Below, in pieces: positions 1 through 12,249 of a stretch of 64,000 bases of DNA (positions are counted from its first letter, which is position 1; the number at the start of each line of letters is the position of its first letter). The translations under genes were made by a program, and so were the position numbers. Source of the DNA: Botrytis cinerea B05.10 (taxonomy: Eukaryota > Ascomycota > Leotiomycetes > Helotiales > Sclerotiniaceae). The notes beneath the pieces were generated by a model, which was not told the DNA's origin, did not search any database, and worked only from the letters and a program-made list of their open reading frames with translations. The stretch covers positions 2,666,001-2,730,000 of the forward strand of contig NC_037312.1 of the NCBI RefSeq assembly GCF_000143535.2. Direction: 5' to 3'.

Positions 1-1305
1 TCCGTAGAATTCGAAGGCTCCTACCCACTTCAAACATTATTCGGGCATCTTCGAGTGGCATGAACGAAGGAACATTTTCAAGGTCCAATATAAAATCAGG
101 TTCATTTAATTCGAGACCAGCTTCGTCCACCCATTCTTTGTTGTCGACCTTCACAAAACTCTTCCCAGGACCATCCTTGGCTAGCGGCACGCCATCTTCT
201 CTTTTTAGCCCAAGCCATTCACCTGTGAACTCAAGCCAAGGTATTGATACCCTCGAGAGTATTTCGAGAAGAATATCTCGGAGAGAGTCTGTCCTATGCT
301 CTAGAAGTTGGATCTCTTCAAAAAGCGTTGACAGTATTGCTTCATCACTTTTCTTTGGTAGTGTCTTCGTCACCAATCGTTTGAAACATGTGAGAACCGA
401 ATGAACAGGCTGAATTAATGCTTGCAGCTGTAAAATGCTCTCATAGTCAGAAGCCCTTACATTCAGCTGTGACTGAATTGTTGTAAGAACAGTTGAAATA
501 GACTCTGCCATGGCGATTCGACCTGGTGACTTGTTTGATAAATAGGTCTTTTCGACAAAGTCTTGAAGAAGCTTGGTAGTATTTCCGCACTCATAAAAAG
601 GAGCTAGAAAACCGTCCAGAGATTGTGCAGTGTGACCAGAGACGCGGACCTTCTGAAGAGTCGCAGAAAATGAACGCTTCTCTGTGTCCCACGCGAAGAA
701 CATAGAATTCCTGCCTAGTCCCAGTGCGAGGACTGAGGTAGCGAATATTTTCGAATCAACTACATGATGAAGAGTATTTCCGGCATTCAAAAAATCGTCT
801 TGGGCAGCTAATGCGGTATCAAATACTCGAGCTCCAGCTTCGGTCAAATAAGCTGTTTGGGGTTCATTAAATTGCTCAATAGTAAAGGAATCCCATGTTT
901 GATAGTTCACAGGCTCTTGTAAAGGCTCTTGCTCCTGTAACATCCAAATATCAACGTCTTCAGCTTCCTCAGGCCCCACCGGTTCGTTGCAAGATGTGTC
1001 GCCAAGAGGCTCATCAGATTGAGATGGAGAAATAATTTGCTCTGCTGGACCTATAGGTAGTTCCGGTATACCGAAGAACAACTCATCATGTTGACATTGG
1101 TCTGCAACGTCTGGTAGTTTAAAGTCAATGACTGTAAACAATTAGCATAGTATATTTGTTTACTTCACGCAAATAGTTGGAACGAACCAGGGAGTTTAAG
1201 ATCTGAGAAAAGACTATTTGGTTGTACTACATCATCAACACATCTAGATAGACCCCAAAGGTCTGGTATAGCAAAGACATCTCCTGGATCTCTTTCGTCA
1301 TCCAT
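1..1305 (-). CDS. Gamma-tubulin complex component, GCP5/6-like (3' end cut by window edge)
   Basis: N-terminal part of a Spc98/GCP-family protein, a subunit of the gamma-tubulin ring complex that nucleates microtubules at the spindle pole body. The start ATG is at 1305-1303. A 56-bp intron (1132-1187) has a GTTCGT donor and a TGCTAAT branch motif, and joining it keeps frame (LKLP then VIDFKLPD). The acidic N-terminus contains the PDLW motif common in fungal GCPs. The frame then runs open to the window edge through an alpha-helical GCP N-domain, including a run reading LLEHRTDSLRDILLEILSRV followed by PWLEFTGEWLGL, which is typical of GCP5/6. The C-terminal gamma-tubulin-binding half lies outside the window. 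It is divergent from EAF7 with about 207 bp between starts. GCP5 versus GCP6 cannot be settled from this fragment. Confidence 0.72.
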
Positions 1306-1512
1306 TTTTATCATCTCAACTGAGATATCAATGTACTGTGCTCGCAGGCGGGGGTTGTGGATGTTTGACGCGCTCCAACGCGTCTGCAGCTTAGGCGGAC
1401 GTTAAATCCGCTAGCGTAGTTTTCACAAAAGGCTGATGGTGAGGCTGAGCTTGGTTGCAGTTCGATGTTACCCTTCAATTCAATATTTGGTAGTAAAGAT
1501 AGTACCGCCAAA
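1306..1512. promoter_or_regulatory. Shared divergent promoter, GCP-like / EAF7
   Basis: These 207 bp lie between the start codons of the minus-strand GCP-like gene and plus-strand EAF7, so they must hold both core promoters and 5' leaders. An alternative upstream in-frame ATG for EAF7 lies inside at 1465. No clear TATA box was seen. The promoter role is inferred from gene layout only. Confidence 0.5.
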
Positions 1513-2429
1513 ATGCCACCAAAAAAGAAGAAAGGAAGCACACGAGCTGCTTCGACGCCTGTTGAAGACCAAGATGCCATGGCAATTGATACTCCCAAGA
1601 AGGCCGAACCACTAAAACCAAGCTACAATATCTTGAAAGATCCATGGACGGATGAACAAGAAACTTCACTGTTCAAAGGTATTGTCAAGTGGAAACCAGC
1701 TGGTAGGTCGAAACTCAGTCTTCAGTGCATGGTTTAGCAGATCAGATGAATTAATCATTAAACGCAGGTATGCACAAACACTTTCGCATGATTGCACTTT
1801 CAGAACATCTACGGAATCACGGGTATGATCCTCGTGTTGAACAACATACTCGGATACCTGGCATATGGGAGAAGTTGCGAACCTGTTACAATTTGGATGT
1901 AATCGATGATCGCGAAAATTCATTTGACTACGAAGAGGATACCGAACACCGGTTTCCCGAGTTTACGCTGCCCGACGAGGAATATGGAGAGATGTGTTTC
2001 ATGCGGGGGAAGCGAACAGATGAAGAATTAAGTGAAGCGCCTTCGTCACCTTCAAGATTGATGGAAACCTCGGAACCAAAGGAGTCACCAGAGCCCGAAG
2101 TTCATGGAACCACCAGAAAAAGGAAGAGGGGGAAAGAGAGAGCAAGTACTGTTGATACAACGGAGACGAGAACATCACCACCTGCACAAAGTTCACCACC
2201 AAAATCTACCAGAGCCGGGAGGAGTGCCAATAGAGCTGCGGGAAAGGCGAAAGCAGAATCGAGTTCGAGGCAGCAGAGTGTTGCAACCGTCACAACCGTG
2301 GAGGATGGAGCCGAGGACGACGAAGAAATCGACGAAGGCCTCGAGGGAACACCGACGAGATCTAGAGGGGCGGATACGAAGAAATCTAGGGCACAATCCT
2401 CCAACAGGAAAAGCAAAAGGAAGAGATAA
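1513..2429 (+). CDS. EAF7: Chromatin modification-related protein EAF7 (NuA4 subunit, MRGBP/CT20 family)
   Basis: Two exons, 1513-1702 and 1768-2429 (65-bp intron, GTAGGT donor), give 283 residues. The join restores the family core: a [20 protein letters not shown] segment is followed directly by [18 protein letters not shown], then a PGIWEKL-type motif, a CYNLD(V)IDDRE segment and an F-x-LP acidic stretch (about residues 45-150). This is the CT20/Eaf7 domain. The C-terminal half is low-complexity, charged and rich in RKR, S/P and acidic runs, as in other fungal EAF7 proteins. EAF7 belongs to the NuA4 histone H4/H2A acetyltransferase complex in the nucleus, with EAF3 and EAF5. The MPPKKKKG start was preferred over the in-frame ATG at 1465 because fungal homologues begin close to the Lys-rich segment. 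That choice is inference. Confidence 0.87.
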
Positions 2430-3023
2430 CGTATTCGTATTTGTGTGGTGTATATCTGTATTGTTCTAAGACATGATTATGAGGAGCGAGGCGTTCTTTG
2501 GTGGATGTTTATATCTGCATATAGCGGTTCTTGTATCATATGGCGTATGGCTTTCATGGTAGGAGATGGAGATCAGACTGGCTGTTTTAGTAGCAATTTT
2601 ACCAGAAACATGACTGGTGTGAAGAAGTACTATCCTATTAAAAATGGCTGGGCTCGTACAGTATAATAAAAACCGGAAACATCTTAAAGAGCATCCACCT
2701 GCTTTAAAGGGGATGTATTTACGAGACGAAGCATATATATGAGCTGTATCCATAGTTTCCATCAAATTTTCAAAAAATCAACATCACCATCACAACTGGA
2801 CCTATTGCACAGCCACAAATTTCATTGGTTCTACACAATGCTGAGCCATCTTCAACAGCCACTCACCAATAAAACTTCATCAATTTCTAAAAACCTTAAA
2901 ACCCCGGCATGAATTCGCCGCCAAGACTTGCCGAAGCTCCAAAGCTCAAGATTCCCAAACGTCACGATTTATCTTAAGATAACGACTATTGACAATTCCA
3001 TACACCCATTCAGATTGCCCACT
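2430..3023. other. Intergenic region, EAF7 to NDUFA5
   Basis: About 0.6 kb between tandem plus-strand genes. The first part is the EAF7 3' UTR. From about 2770 it becomes C/A-rich (runs of caac, catcacc), like a fungal promoter and 5' leader for the downstream gene. No conserved element was recognised. Short open frames here are not supported by composition. Confidence 0.5.
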
Positions 3024-3897
3024 ATGCGTCGCACATTACGGCAATTTGCAGCTGTTAAGCCTGCCAGATATCTCGAGGCAAACACACCAACTGGTCTCAC
3101 TGGCCTCCATACTCACCCCTCGCCCCGCGCCGCCCTAGTCTACATCTACTCCTCGACCCTCGACAAATTAAAAGAATTTCCCTCTACTTCTCTGTATCGC
3201 CAATCTACTGAGGCCCTTACAAACCACCGTCTAAAAATTGTGCAATCTGTCGTGCCAGCTGGATACGAAGAATGGGCAGTGAAGGCGAAGGAAACTCTTG
3301 CTGCGCATCCAGAAGTTTTCACTACCCCGGAGGGTGGCATACACTTTGATCAAGGGAGAAACAAAAAATTGAACGTCGGAGGCAAAGTCTTCGTACAGTC
3401 CCAGGTTGAAAAGGAGGTTGATTGGAGTAGGGAAGAGTGGGATGGAGAGGAAGGAAGTGCAGAGTTGGAGGGCGTGAGGACGACACAGGAAAGAAAGGGA
3501 CAAAGTGTTTTGGCCAAAGAGAGACCTGGTGAGGATGAAAAACAGGTCGTCTGGGAGAACGAACCTGCATTGAATGTCGACCAGTGAGTTTGATCTATCT
3601 GCTGAAGATGAGATGTGGATGTACTGACATGCGATGGCAGAATTGAGGAAATCGAGAATCAAATTGGTGCTGGATTAATCGAGGAGGTCATTCAGGTTGC
3701 CGAGGGCGAATTGACACTCACTAATGTCTTATTGAAGGCCAAAGTGTAAGTGGAATATCTAATCTTCTTTCGATTCTTCGTGACTAATTGAGAACTGTAG
3801 ATGGGAGGATCTTGAGGAGAAGCCTGTCGAGGGACAATGGACATATTTCATGCGCGACAGTGGTACCCCAACTACCCAACAACCACCTCAGAAGTAA
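3024..3897 (+). CDS. NADH:ubiquinone oxidoreductase 29.9 kDa subunit (NDUFA5 family, complex I)
   Basis: Three exons (3024-3583, 3641-3745, 3801-3897) encode 253 residues, and all junctions keep frame. Residues about 20-75 match the NDUFA5/B13 pattern: TGLTGL, a LVYIYSSTLDKLKEFP segment, YRQSTEAL and RLKIV. The protein is a peripheral-arm accessory subunit of mitochondrial complex I. The N-terminus (MRRTLRQFAAVKPARYLEAN) is basic with no acid residue before the Glu, as in a mitochondrial presequence. The fungal form carries a long C-terminal extension (roughly residues 120-253) absent from the short animal protein. It is Glu-rich in the middle and ends in the PVEGQW(T)YF motif typical of this group. 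The start was chosen at 3024 because the in-frame leader from 2928 lacks targeting character and the ATG is followed by the presequence. Confidence 0.9.
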
Positions 3898-4102
3898 TGC
3901 TCAACTTAAAGATTCGAAACCAAAGGATGTATAGTAGAGTCTGTACATAGAATAAATACATGCAATCAATTTCCTCCAATAGAACTTCATCCTTTTGTAA
4001 TGATATATCCATGATCACATCTGCAAGTGCAGGCACACATTCAACCATTGATACCTTAGCTTCTCAAATTTACGAGCAGTCAGTCATCTCATCAACGACC
4101 CA

Positions 4103-7100
4103 TCAAACACTCGACGATGAACTACTTCCACCACTGCGTTTTTTCACCTGTATCCCCGGCTTCACACCAACAATGGTTCCCAGGGCTCTTACCCACCCCA
4201 ACTCCTCATTAGGCTTTGCTGCTCCTCCAATTATGCCACCGCCGCTTGCTCCGTGTCTATGTCTGTCGCTCATACCCGTTTGTCTTCTGTGAACTTTTGG
4301 CGGCAGATCCTCTATTATGACGACTGTATCAGATTCTCGTCTTCCAGATGCCGGTGGCGGCGGAGGGGGCCTAGGAAATGAAGGCGGTAGAGGAGGCCCA
4401 AGTCGTATCGGTGCCGACTTTTGTTTCTTGCGAGATTTCGAGTGACGTGCTCCTTCCACCCAGTCCCAAGCTCCAGTCTGCGTAGATTTCTTCATTCTCG
4501 GAGTAGGCCCACTAATTAGGCCGCCGGGCTGGGGTGCTGTGAATCCAGGTGGAGGAGGAGGAGGTGGAAAGTTACCGGGATGCCCTGGTTTAGGAGGCAT
4601 AGGAGCGGGTGCTTGCCTTCGCGGCTCCGGCATTGGCCACATGTGCATAGTTATTAACCAACCAGGCTCAATAACTGATTCCCATACTTGAGGGAGGATG
4701 ATTTCGCCTGTGGGGCCAAGGAGATCGTAGTGACCCTCATTGACGTGAGGCCCAATGACATCGACATGAAGGAAGGCTTGTTTCACTAATTCTTCCATTC
4801 CCTAAGATGATAGTAGTCAGCGAGGAATCATGCACGTGTCAAGCAACAATGAAGATTAGTTGAAAAAGAAGCAATTGGCATACAGCCCATGTAGACACTA
4901 AATGGAATGGGAACGTGAATTTCCTTCCCACAGCGTCCTTGAACTTTATCGCTGGTTTTAATCCCTTGTTATCGGATTCCACAGGGGAGTAGGCTCGATC
5001 TTTTCCCTTGGCAGCTCTACTTTCTGCCGCCTTTTTCTTGTATTCTTCTTCGGCTATTCTTCTTGCATATTCCTCTTCCGCTCGCTTTTTTGCGTGTTCC
5101 TCTTCCATCTCCGCCATTCTCCTATGTCGTTCTTTTTGCTTCAACTTCTCAAGGTATTCTAGTTTCTCTCTCTCTAGTTTCATTCTAATTCGTTCTTCCT
5201 CTGATAGTTCTTCTGGGGATGGTGGCAATGGTATCTCAGTAGGATCAGTGTTGGGTGTTGGCCGCCTTGGATAATCATAATAAGTTCCACGGTGTGCCCA
5301 TCGTACTGTAGATCGTTTTCGTTGTCTTCCTCGGTCTTCCGGAACATCATCATCATCTTTCACGATATCATCTGTCGCATGTTTTCTTTCCTGCTCTTCA
5401 ACAAGCTTTTCAGTCGTTTTTTCTATTACATGTTTTCTCTCAGACTTCACAGAATGCTCGGATCGGCGCCGGCGTCGATAAATGATTTCTCGCTCAACAA
5501 TGCGCTCATATTCATCTCCAATGCCTAGATATTCTCTACTTCCTCTTCTGGTCAGTGCTCGGTCGTCATTTTCTCTCATTCGTCTTTCCAAAGAACGGCG
5601 TTCACGATCTGTGGCATAATCCGAGTCTGCACGACCTGGAGATGGAGATCTTTCAGGATGTATTCCCTCAGAACTGTCTCGCTCTCGCCAGTCATCAGAA
5701 TCCGAATCCAATGGAGGTAGTGGTATCCCCGCGGGGTCTGGTGTAGACGGATGTGGTGGAGAAGTGGCTGGATTCGGACGGGTTGGGATATCGAATTCAT
5801 CATTTAGGTATCCAATCCTGTGTTGTCTTGTCTTTTTGCCTTTTTTAGATTTCTTTGAAGGGGTTCCCCCAAAATTCCAGCCTGGGTCAAGAACTATTGG
5901 CTCAGGGATAATTTGGTCAGGAATGGATAGGTCAGGGTCGGGTAACGGAGGACTAGCTGGGGGTGTTTCTGGCGGGGCTGGCCCGGCCGTCGGAGAGTTA
6001 TCAGAAGTAAGAGACTCTGGACGGTCATTTCCAACAAGTATGGGCTTCACCGGTGTAATTTGTGGTGAAGATCGAATAGGGTGAAACGCGGATGGTGGAG
6101 AAGTCGGAGGAGGTGCAGAAGGTGAAGATACATTGTGATCCGAATGTCTAGGAGATGGCAAGACATTCTCCGGATCTGATTTTCGACCCAGAGGTTTCCG
6201 TCTCCAAAATCGCCAAATCCATGATCTTGACACCTTTTTCCTTTTCCTGCGAACTAACAAATCGCCATCTATGGATAGACCTGGAGGTAACTGAGTACTG
6301 TCTGTAGAGGATGAATTGTCATCGCTATCTGTATAGCCAACACTGGAGGAAGAACCAGCCCTGCGTGAATTCCAGACACCTGGGATACGCGACCTAAGAC
6401 GTTCTTTAATACCCACTTTGTATGAAATGATCTCACTGCCAGAAATTGATGAAGTAACCATATCATCAGCTTCTGCCGTCACTGCATCAGACCCGTACTG
6501 TTGAGCAAATTGCTCCAAGGTCATTCGCCGAATACTATCCGCATATATTAAAACCGTTGTAAGCATACATACTGGAATAGCGATGACCCAAAATATGAAA
6601 AACTGATCTCCACCAGGCTGAAAATTCCCACCCATTGAAAATATTGCCGCGATTATGGAGAACGGGAGTAATACACCGCCAAGGTAGGTCACTCTATTGA
6701 TGCTTTGGCGGGTTTCCAAATCTAAGGTCTCTCCTCCACGAATATGCACTCCCGACTTAGAAGAAGCACTGGAGCTGGTATCGTCATCATCCTCATTGTC
6801 AGTCGCACTCTCATTTTTGGCCTTTGTCTCAAGACCCTCCTCCACAATTTGTCCCCACACAAATAAATGTGCATAACGCTTTGCTTTCTTTAAAAGTCTT
6901 TTAAACCCTTCCACTCTTACAACATAATGAGGGCCCCAGAGAGCCTCAGTACGATCCAAAGTCCAGATATTAGATTCTATCAGATCACATACCTGATGAA
7001 TTTCGTGATAAGGAATCGATCTAGATGCACATGCATGTTCGATTACCTCGCCCAAGGCAAATTTCCATTGTCTGAGTACGATATCAGCAAGTATCTCTGT

Positions 7101-7926
7101 GAGGTCATCCCAAGCCAGGATGCCACCCGGCAATTCTATAGAATTGAATATCTCGTCTGCTAGAGTCAAAGCCGGGTCATGTTTTCGGGATGGTTTCCAT
7201 TTCTGCTTTCCCTCTGGAAGACTTTTGAGGGCATTTGCAAGAATACTGTGGTAACCCGCAGTTTGAAATTGGGCGCCTCTTCTCGCCCACGACTGGTTTT
7301 CGAGAAGCAATAGTACTTTGCATGGCCACCATTAGTATATGTTCTGAGTAGAAAGAAAGTTTGATCTCACAAGTTTCACTCCCATTTTCCCCGGGAAAGC
7401 ACACCAAAGTCACGTGACATAATTTTACACTGATTCCATTCCAGCTTTCATCTGATATGTCTATCGTTTTACACGGTATCATGAAATCACCAGCAACTCC
7501 TCCACTGGCTTCAGGCGGCGGGGTAATGTTTGTCGTAATTTCAGGATGGTCCAGAGCAAAAGTTCGAACTTTTTTCTCATTCCCTATTTTGGTTGGAAAT
7601 TCCAGCTTATTCAATTGCCCACTCTTTCTCATCGCATGAGAATCAAAAATATCCACATCTATGTTGAAGTGTAACCCTAACACCTGTACGTATTCAATCG
7701 GCAACCCTTCCAAAACATACAATTTCCTCTCCTTGTGATGCGTGGTGCGCTCCAAGTGATTTGTGAGTTCATCTGGGGTCGTGAAAAACTTTCTCGTGGG
7801 GCTACCATTTTTGTCTTCAATGAAGCACGATATAGGTGGTAGTTCGACGTTGAAGCGTGGGGGGTTAGGAAGAGAGTTGGCATCTGGAGGGTTGTCTCCA
7901 TTACTGTTGACGGCAATGCGAGCCAT
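4103..7926 (-). CDS. CorA-like membrane protein with C-terminal ubiquitin-like domain
   Basis: Three exons (7926-7371, 7315-4884, 4801-4103) give 1228 residues. The introns are 55 and 82 bp, with TACTAAT and GCTGAC branch motifs, and both joins keep frame. Residues about 185-395 form an alpha-helical soluble domain (LENQSWARRG, FKRLLKKAKRYAHLFVWGQ). It is followed by ETRQSINRVTYLGG and two closely spaced hydrophobic helices at about 396-445, the CorA/Mg2+-transporter-like arrangement. The canonical GMN motif after helix 1 is replaced by MGGN, so magnesium transport cannot be assumed. A long, disordered, charged region follows (Pro/Ser-rich, then Arg/Glu-rich coiled coil with repeated EEEYARRIAEE-like units). 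Spliced at 4884/4801, the last domain reads IKFKDAVGRKFTFPF then MEELVKQAFLHVDVIGPHV and GHYDL, a fungal ubiquitin-like fold (ULD type). The tail is Pro-rich. The function is unknown; a role in membrane-linked signalling is only a guess. Confidence 0.8.
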
Positions 7927-10720
7927 TTGAATGCGGCATTATTTATTTGTCTATTTACGATGCTCATTATGTGGGCTGCTTACCCTTTATTAACACTCGC
8001 GGTTAAAGGTTGTGTCTCTTGTAGGAATTGCGCCCCCAAACTGCCCAGAGAACATGGACAAGGGGTTGTGCATTAGCGATGTGCGCCACCGATGTATTTT
8101 TGGTTTTGCGGAGAGGAAGTGCATGATATTTGATCTAGATCAAAAATATGTGTGTTACCTCCTTGATATTTAGATAGAAATTTGAGCAAGACTACATTGT
8201 TTAACAGTGTGAGGAGAAAATTCTGTAGATATCACGACTTATGAATATTGAATCGGGGTGATGAGGGTCCGATTTCGAGTCGAGAATGAACACCGTCCGT
8301 GATACCATTAAGTAGAGCGAGACATTTACAAGAGAGAAACCATCAGTATGACCAGGTAAGAGTTTTGGACAATGCACCAGAAGGCCCGCAATCAGCCATG
8401 GGGCTAGGTTGGTGACCACCTGATGATTTGCTCTACCTCTGAAAATGGCTTCAATGTCGTCGGATCATGTTGATATACATAGAGATCTTGATTCCCCTAT
8501 TTGATAGATCCATCTCTCATTCAAGCATGCATCGCCAGAAGTCAGGCACAAGTCATAGATATCATCCTCAATATCCAATGTATTCTCATTGCGTGAAGTT
8601 ATCTCACTAGCATAGAGGTATCTAGGTTGCGCTTTGGAAATGCTCCGCAGTACCGATGAACGTCATCATGGCTCGTATGCATGGATGTGTTGGATCTCAC
8701 CAGCCTGCTTGGCCTCTGTCGATGTCCTATCTCATATACTGTCACTTTCAGAACTCTTGCAGTCTTTCCATCATTATAATGGGGGCTTGTTCGCCTTTTT
8801 TAGCCATGAACCCTTCATCTCTGCTCAAAGTTTCTACACATATCCTCGCACATCTTCCAATGCCCATTCTCGTTTCCAGTATGGGTAGTCCAAAAGTACA
8901 TCATAATTATTTTTTCAGAAACTATAAAAAACATCATCTTCAACCATAAAACGATTTCAGAAAGTACTTTGGCTGGATAAGAGCACTGGCCTGGACATAT
9001 TCCAACATTAGAAATTTACATGACATGAAAAGTAAGTTAAGAAGACTTTGCAGAAGATCTCTGTTTTCACTAGATGTATTACTAGCAAAGTTTCAAAGGC
9101 AAAGATCATCGACCAAAATATTCCATCTGATTGGTAGGAACCATTATTTATTGCCAGTGTGAGAATGTGAATGGTTCACTGCAGTTTATGAGATAGGCTC
9201 CTTTAGGTGGCGAGATCATATTCAATGTGAACCCCAGAAACGCCGAAATTCAAACTGTTGATCAAAAATTGGGAAACTGGGAGGAGCTCATTCTCTGTCA
9301 CAATCATATAATAAGAAATTTCGTATCGATAGACGTCAAATAATTAGAATAAAAAAGCTAGAGAGGGAAGACAATCTCCAAGGATTTCTTTTCTTTCTTA
9401 TATAATAAAGTATCACTTAAGCTAGTCTTATACTAAGGTGAGCATGTATTGATCATGTGATTATACAGAGGGAGCTGTATTGACTAGCGCAGGCGCTAGA
9501 TCCTACCTATAAATGTACATAGCTTTACATAGTAAATGGATCAAGAACTATTACAATCACAATAGACTAAAGTACTTTACACTTATCAACCAAGTTGATA
9601 CCAAAACTATCAAATAACTATGGAATCACTTTAACTGTAAGCATAGAATGTCACTTTGAATATTGAGATACAAGCCAAACAATATTCGTCCGACTGAATG
9701 CGCTCCTGTCATATTGGTTTTGGCATCGATTAGTGTTTACTGGTCGCAAACTAAGCGAGACTAAGGAGAGGCTTAAGTGCAGACGTGATGTGGTCCAGAA
9801 TGAAATCTATGTGCAATATGTCTATCATGCCTCAAATATCAATTAACTGGTCGAATAGTAAGAGTCTTTGGTATATTTTAGCTTCTACTACAAGTTAAGT
9901 CTCGAAAGGAAAAAAACAGAGATTTCAAAATTTGTGACTTATCCCACACTAGATCAAACCGTCGGAAGGCGCCTGACCACTTTCAGACTTCATAAAACCG
10001 ATTCTGACTAGTATTGGCTCATCACGACTACTCATATCTATGATAGGTTATGTAACAGGAGATCTGGTGTGTTCTCGTATGAACTAAGAGCTTGAAAAAC
10101 TTTGCGGGGGTGGGGAATTACGTAGACACCCTTAACCAGCCCAGTCTGAATGGAAATCTGAAGCCTATTTAATGAATCCTTCAGCAAAATTTAACATTGA
10201 AACACCATTTTCTTCACATCTCATACCATTATAATTGCCTTATACTGATCCGATCTCCTAATCAATTATCCCTTCAAGTACACCTCATACACAATTATAT
10301 TCTCTCATCGAACATACCACATTATCGCCACCAGTCAAGAACAAGATCTATCCACAACTCAACATAGTTTTACAACTCATAACTTACATTACGTATTCCG
10401 ATATCTCTTTGAATATCACAAAACTTACAGTACATCCACCCTGATACTATCGTTATTATCGACCAAGACATCACTCCACAATCACAAACGATCGTATTAC
10501 ATCTAGCCTACCACAATTACTATTGTCAACATCAAACATCTCTCTACACTTAACGAGATTTTGCAATCAGTTCGAATCTACGAATTTACCACAATCAATT
10601 CGAACGTATCTATCTAAATCACTTATAGAGCGATCACAAACCTCGACGTTGATTCAATATAAAACTCTTCAATAGGAAGCAAAAAGTCACCTATTTCAAA
10701 CCCCAGAATCTTATTTCGCA
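7927..10720. other. 2.8 kb intergenic region upstream of the F-box-like gene
   Basis: Divergent intergenic space between the CorA-like gene and the plus-strand F-box-like gene. It contains only short open frames with no family resemblance. The last 500 bp (about 10190-10720) are C/A/T-rich and G-poor on the plus strand, as expected for a long fungal 5' leader. No repeat family, tRNA or transposon was recognised. Confidence 0.45.
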
Positions 10721-12154
10721 ATGTTCGCTTCAATTTCATCGCTTCGACAATCGAGCCGATTGACCGCCTTCCCTAATAAACCTTTTCGCTTCCTTAACCT
10801 TCCTGGCAATATCCGCAATATTATATACGAGATGTCAGTTTGTGACATCAAAGATCCCGAGCCAGTTGATAGTTCAGACGCGATATCTCTCCCTACGGTC
10901 GAGACCAATTTCAACATTAATCTACTTCTAACTTGTCGTCAAATCCATGATGAAGCAAAATACGTTCTGTTGACCAAGAATCTTTTCGTTGAAGTCCAAC
11001 TTACGGGGGCAGGAAAGGAATTGAATAAGGGATTCGAGTCTATGCTTTGTTTGTTCAGAGTGCCAGTCGTCTATATTAAGCAAGGTATAAGACCCAAAGA
11101 TCGTTCTTTCAACAATTGTGTTGTAAAATATCGTATATCATGCGATGAACGTCGTAGCCAGTGGGAGCGAGAGTCGATTGATTCTTTGGTCATATTGCAT
11201 CGCCACATAAATCAATTGTTCGATGCTATCGCACAGACTCAATGGTTCATCTCAGCATCGACACGGGGACACTCCTATCATGACATCGCACTCCAAAATC
11301 CTTTTGTCCCCATGTTCGCACGCCTTGGTGGCCGTCGCAGTCACTTTTCCATTCAGGCCTTACAGAACAAAGAAGAAGCAATCCTATCCCCATTCTCCAA
11401 CATTGCAGAAGGCTCAGTTTATATATCTAAGGATTGGTCGGGAGATTATTTACAACGCGACAACACGATAACCAATGCCATATCCTCTATCACAACCGAA
11501 AGCGTGTTGAAAGACTTAGAAGAATTAACGAGCAAGGGACGAGATCATCACCTTCAAGGTATTTACGTGTACGCTGAAGAATACTACGACCTTGTGGATA
11601 AAAAAATCACAGTTCTGATGAGTACCGTTCGCAATGCGACAGTCACCAGGCTCTTTGAAAAGCCATGGCTAAAGCCCGGGGATCAAGTAGCAGAAGGACA
11701 GATATTTGAGAATCAACTAGCCCAGATATACTCCACAATATGTTTATATCGTGCAGAAAATGCTCTTGAGAATCTGCGCGGACTTATAAATGATGGTCTG
11801 GGTCATTCCGCAAAAAAAGTGTACGCCATGGTTCAAGAAATGGCGGCACAAGGTGCAACTCCTCTACAATTCCCTCGTTTCATGCCAAGTCGAGAGCGAT
11901 TTAAAAATCACATAACCATGAACGCCATTTCATTCAGGCTATGGGAAGAAGTACACATTGGAGACCGTTCGTGTATTGATAATGCTTTGGAGATGGTAGA
12001 AAGGGGGCTCAGAATAGCTCCGCATGACCCTACGTTGAAAGAGGAGAAATACCGTATCGCTCGTAGAAGAGTAGAATTAGTACTGGATTTTTCTGTCATT
12101 CGAAACATGACTCATAGTTTGTTCGACGATAAGTCCCAGTGCTATCAAAAGTAG
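10721..12154 (+). CDS. F-box-like (2EXR-type) protein, orphan
   Basis: Single-exon gene, 477 residues. Residues about 21-38 (FRFLNLPGNIRNIIYEM) fit the fungal F-box-like/2EXR signature F-x-LP-x-x-(I/V)R-x-x-IY. At about 67-90 a LLLTCRQIHDEAKYVLLTKN segment matches the usual second signature (L-x-x-C+QI-x-x-E). Such proteins are very numerous in filamentous ascomycetes and are presumed substrate adaptors or scaffolds; ubiquitin ligase function is rarely shown. The rest is unrecognised. A C-terminal stretch (about 330-460) has an alpha-helical repeat look (YRAENALENLRGLINDG, then DNALEMVERGLRIAPHDPTL, TPR-like). An AT-rich island starts shortly downstream, consistent with a fast-evolving accessory location. 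Coding status is well supported by length and codon pattern, but the role is not. Confidence 0.75.
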   Translation: MFASISSLRQSSRLTAFPNKPFRFLNLPGNIRNIIYEMSVCDIKDPEPVDSSDAISLPTVETNFNINLLLTCRQIHDEAKYVLLTKNLFVEVQLTGAGKELNKGFESMLCLFRVPVVYIKQGIRPKDRSFNNCVVKYRISCDERRSQWERESIDSLVILHRHINQLFDAIAQTQWFISASTRGHSYHDIALQNPFVPMFARLGGRRSHFSIQALQNKEEAILSPFSNIAEGSVYISKDWSGDYLQRDNTITNAISSITTESVLKDLEELTSKGRDHHLQGIYVYAEEYYDLVDKKITVLMSTVRNATVTRLFEKPWLKPGDQVAEGQIFENQLAQIYSTICLYRAENALENLRGLINDGLGHSAKKVYAMVQEMAAQGATPLQFPRFMPSRERFKNHITMNAISFRLWEEVHIGDRSCIDNALEMVERGLRIAPHDPTLKEEKYRIARRRVELVLDFSVIRNMTHSLFDDKSQCYQK

Positions 12155-12249
12155 CATTGTCCAAGTCACTACTTGAAAATGTTAAGATGGGTGAGTGTTT
12201 CTTGTCTCGGTTGCAGCATCCCCTGTAGTGGCAGAATCCGCGATTGACA
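12155..12249 (+). other. 3' flank of F-box-like gene
   Basis: Short 3' flank of moderate GC between the stop codon and the abrupt start of the AT-rich island. It marks a sharp compositional boundary. No terminator or poly(A) signal can be defined with confidence. Confidence 0.35.

Noticed and set aside
60..404. Plus-strand 114-codon open frame
   Set aside because: It is the antisense shadow of the GCP-like gene, whose minus-strand frame is much longer and matches the Spc98 family.
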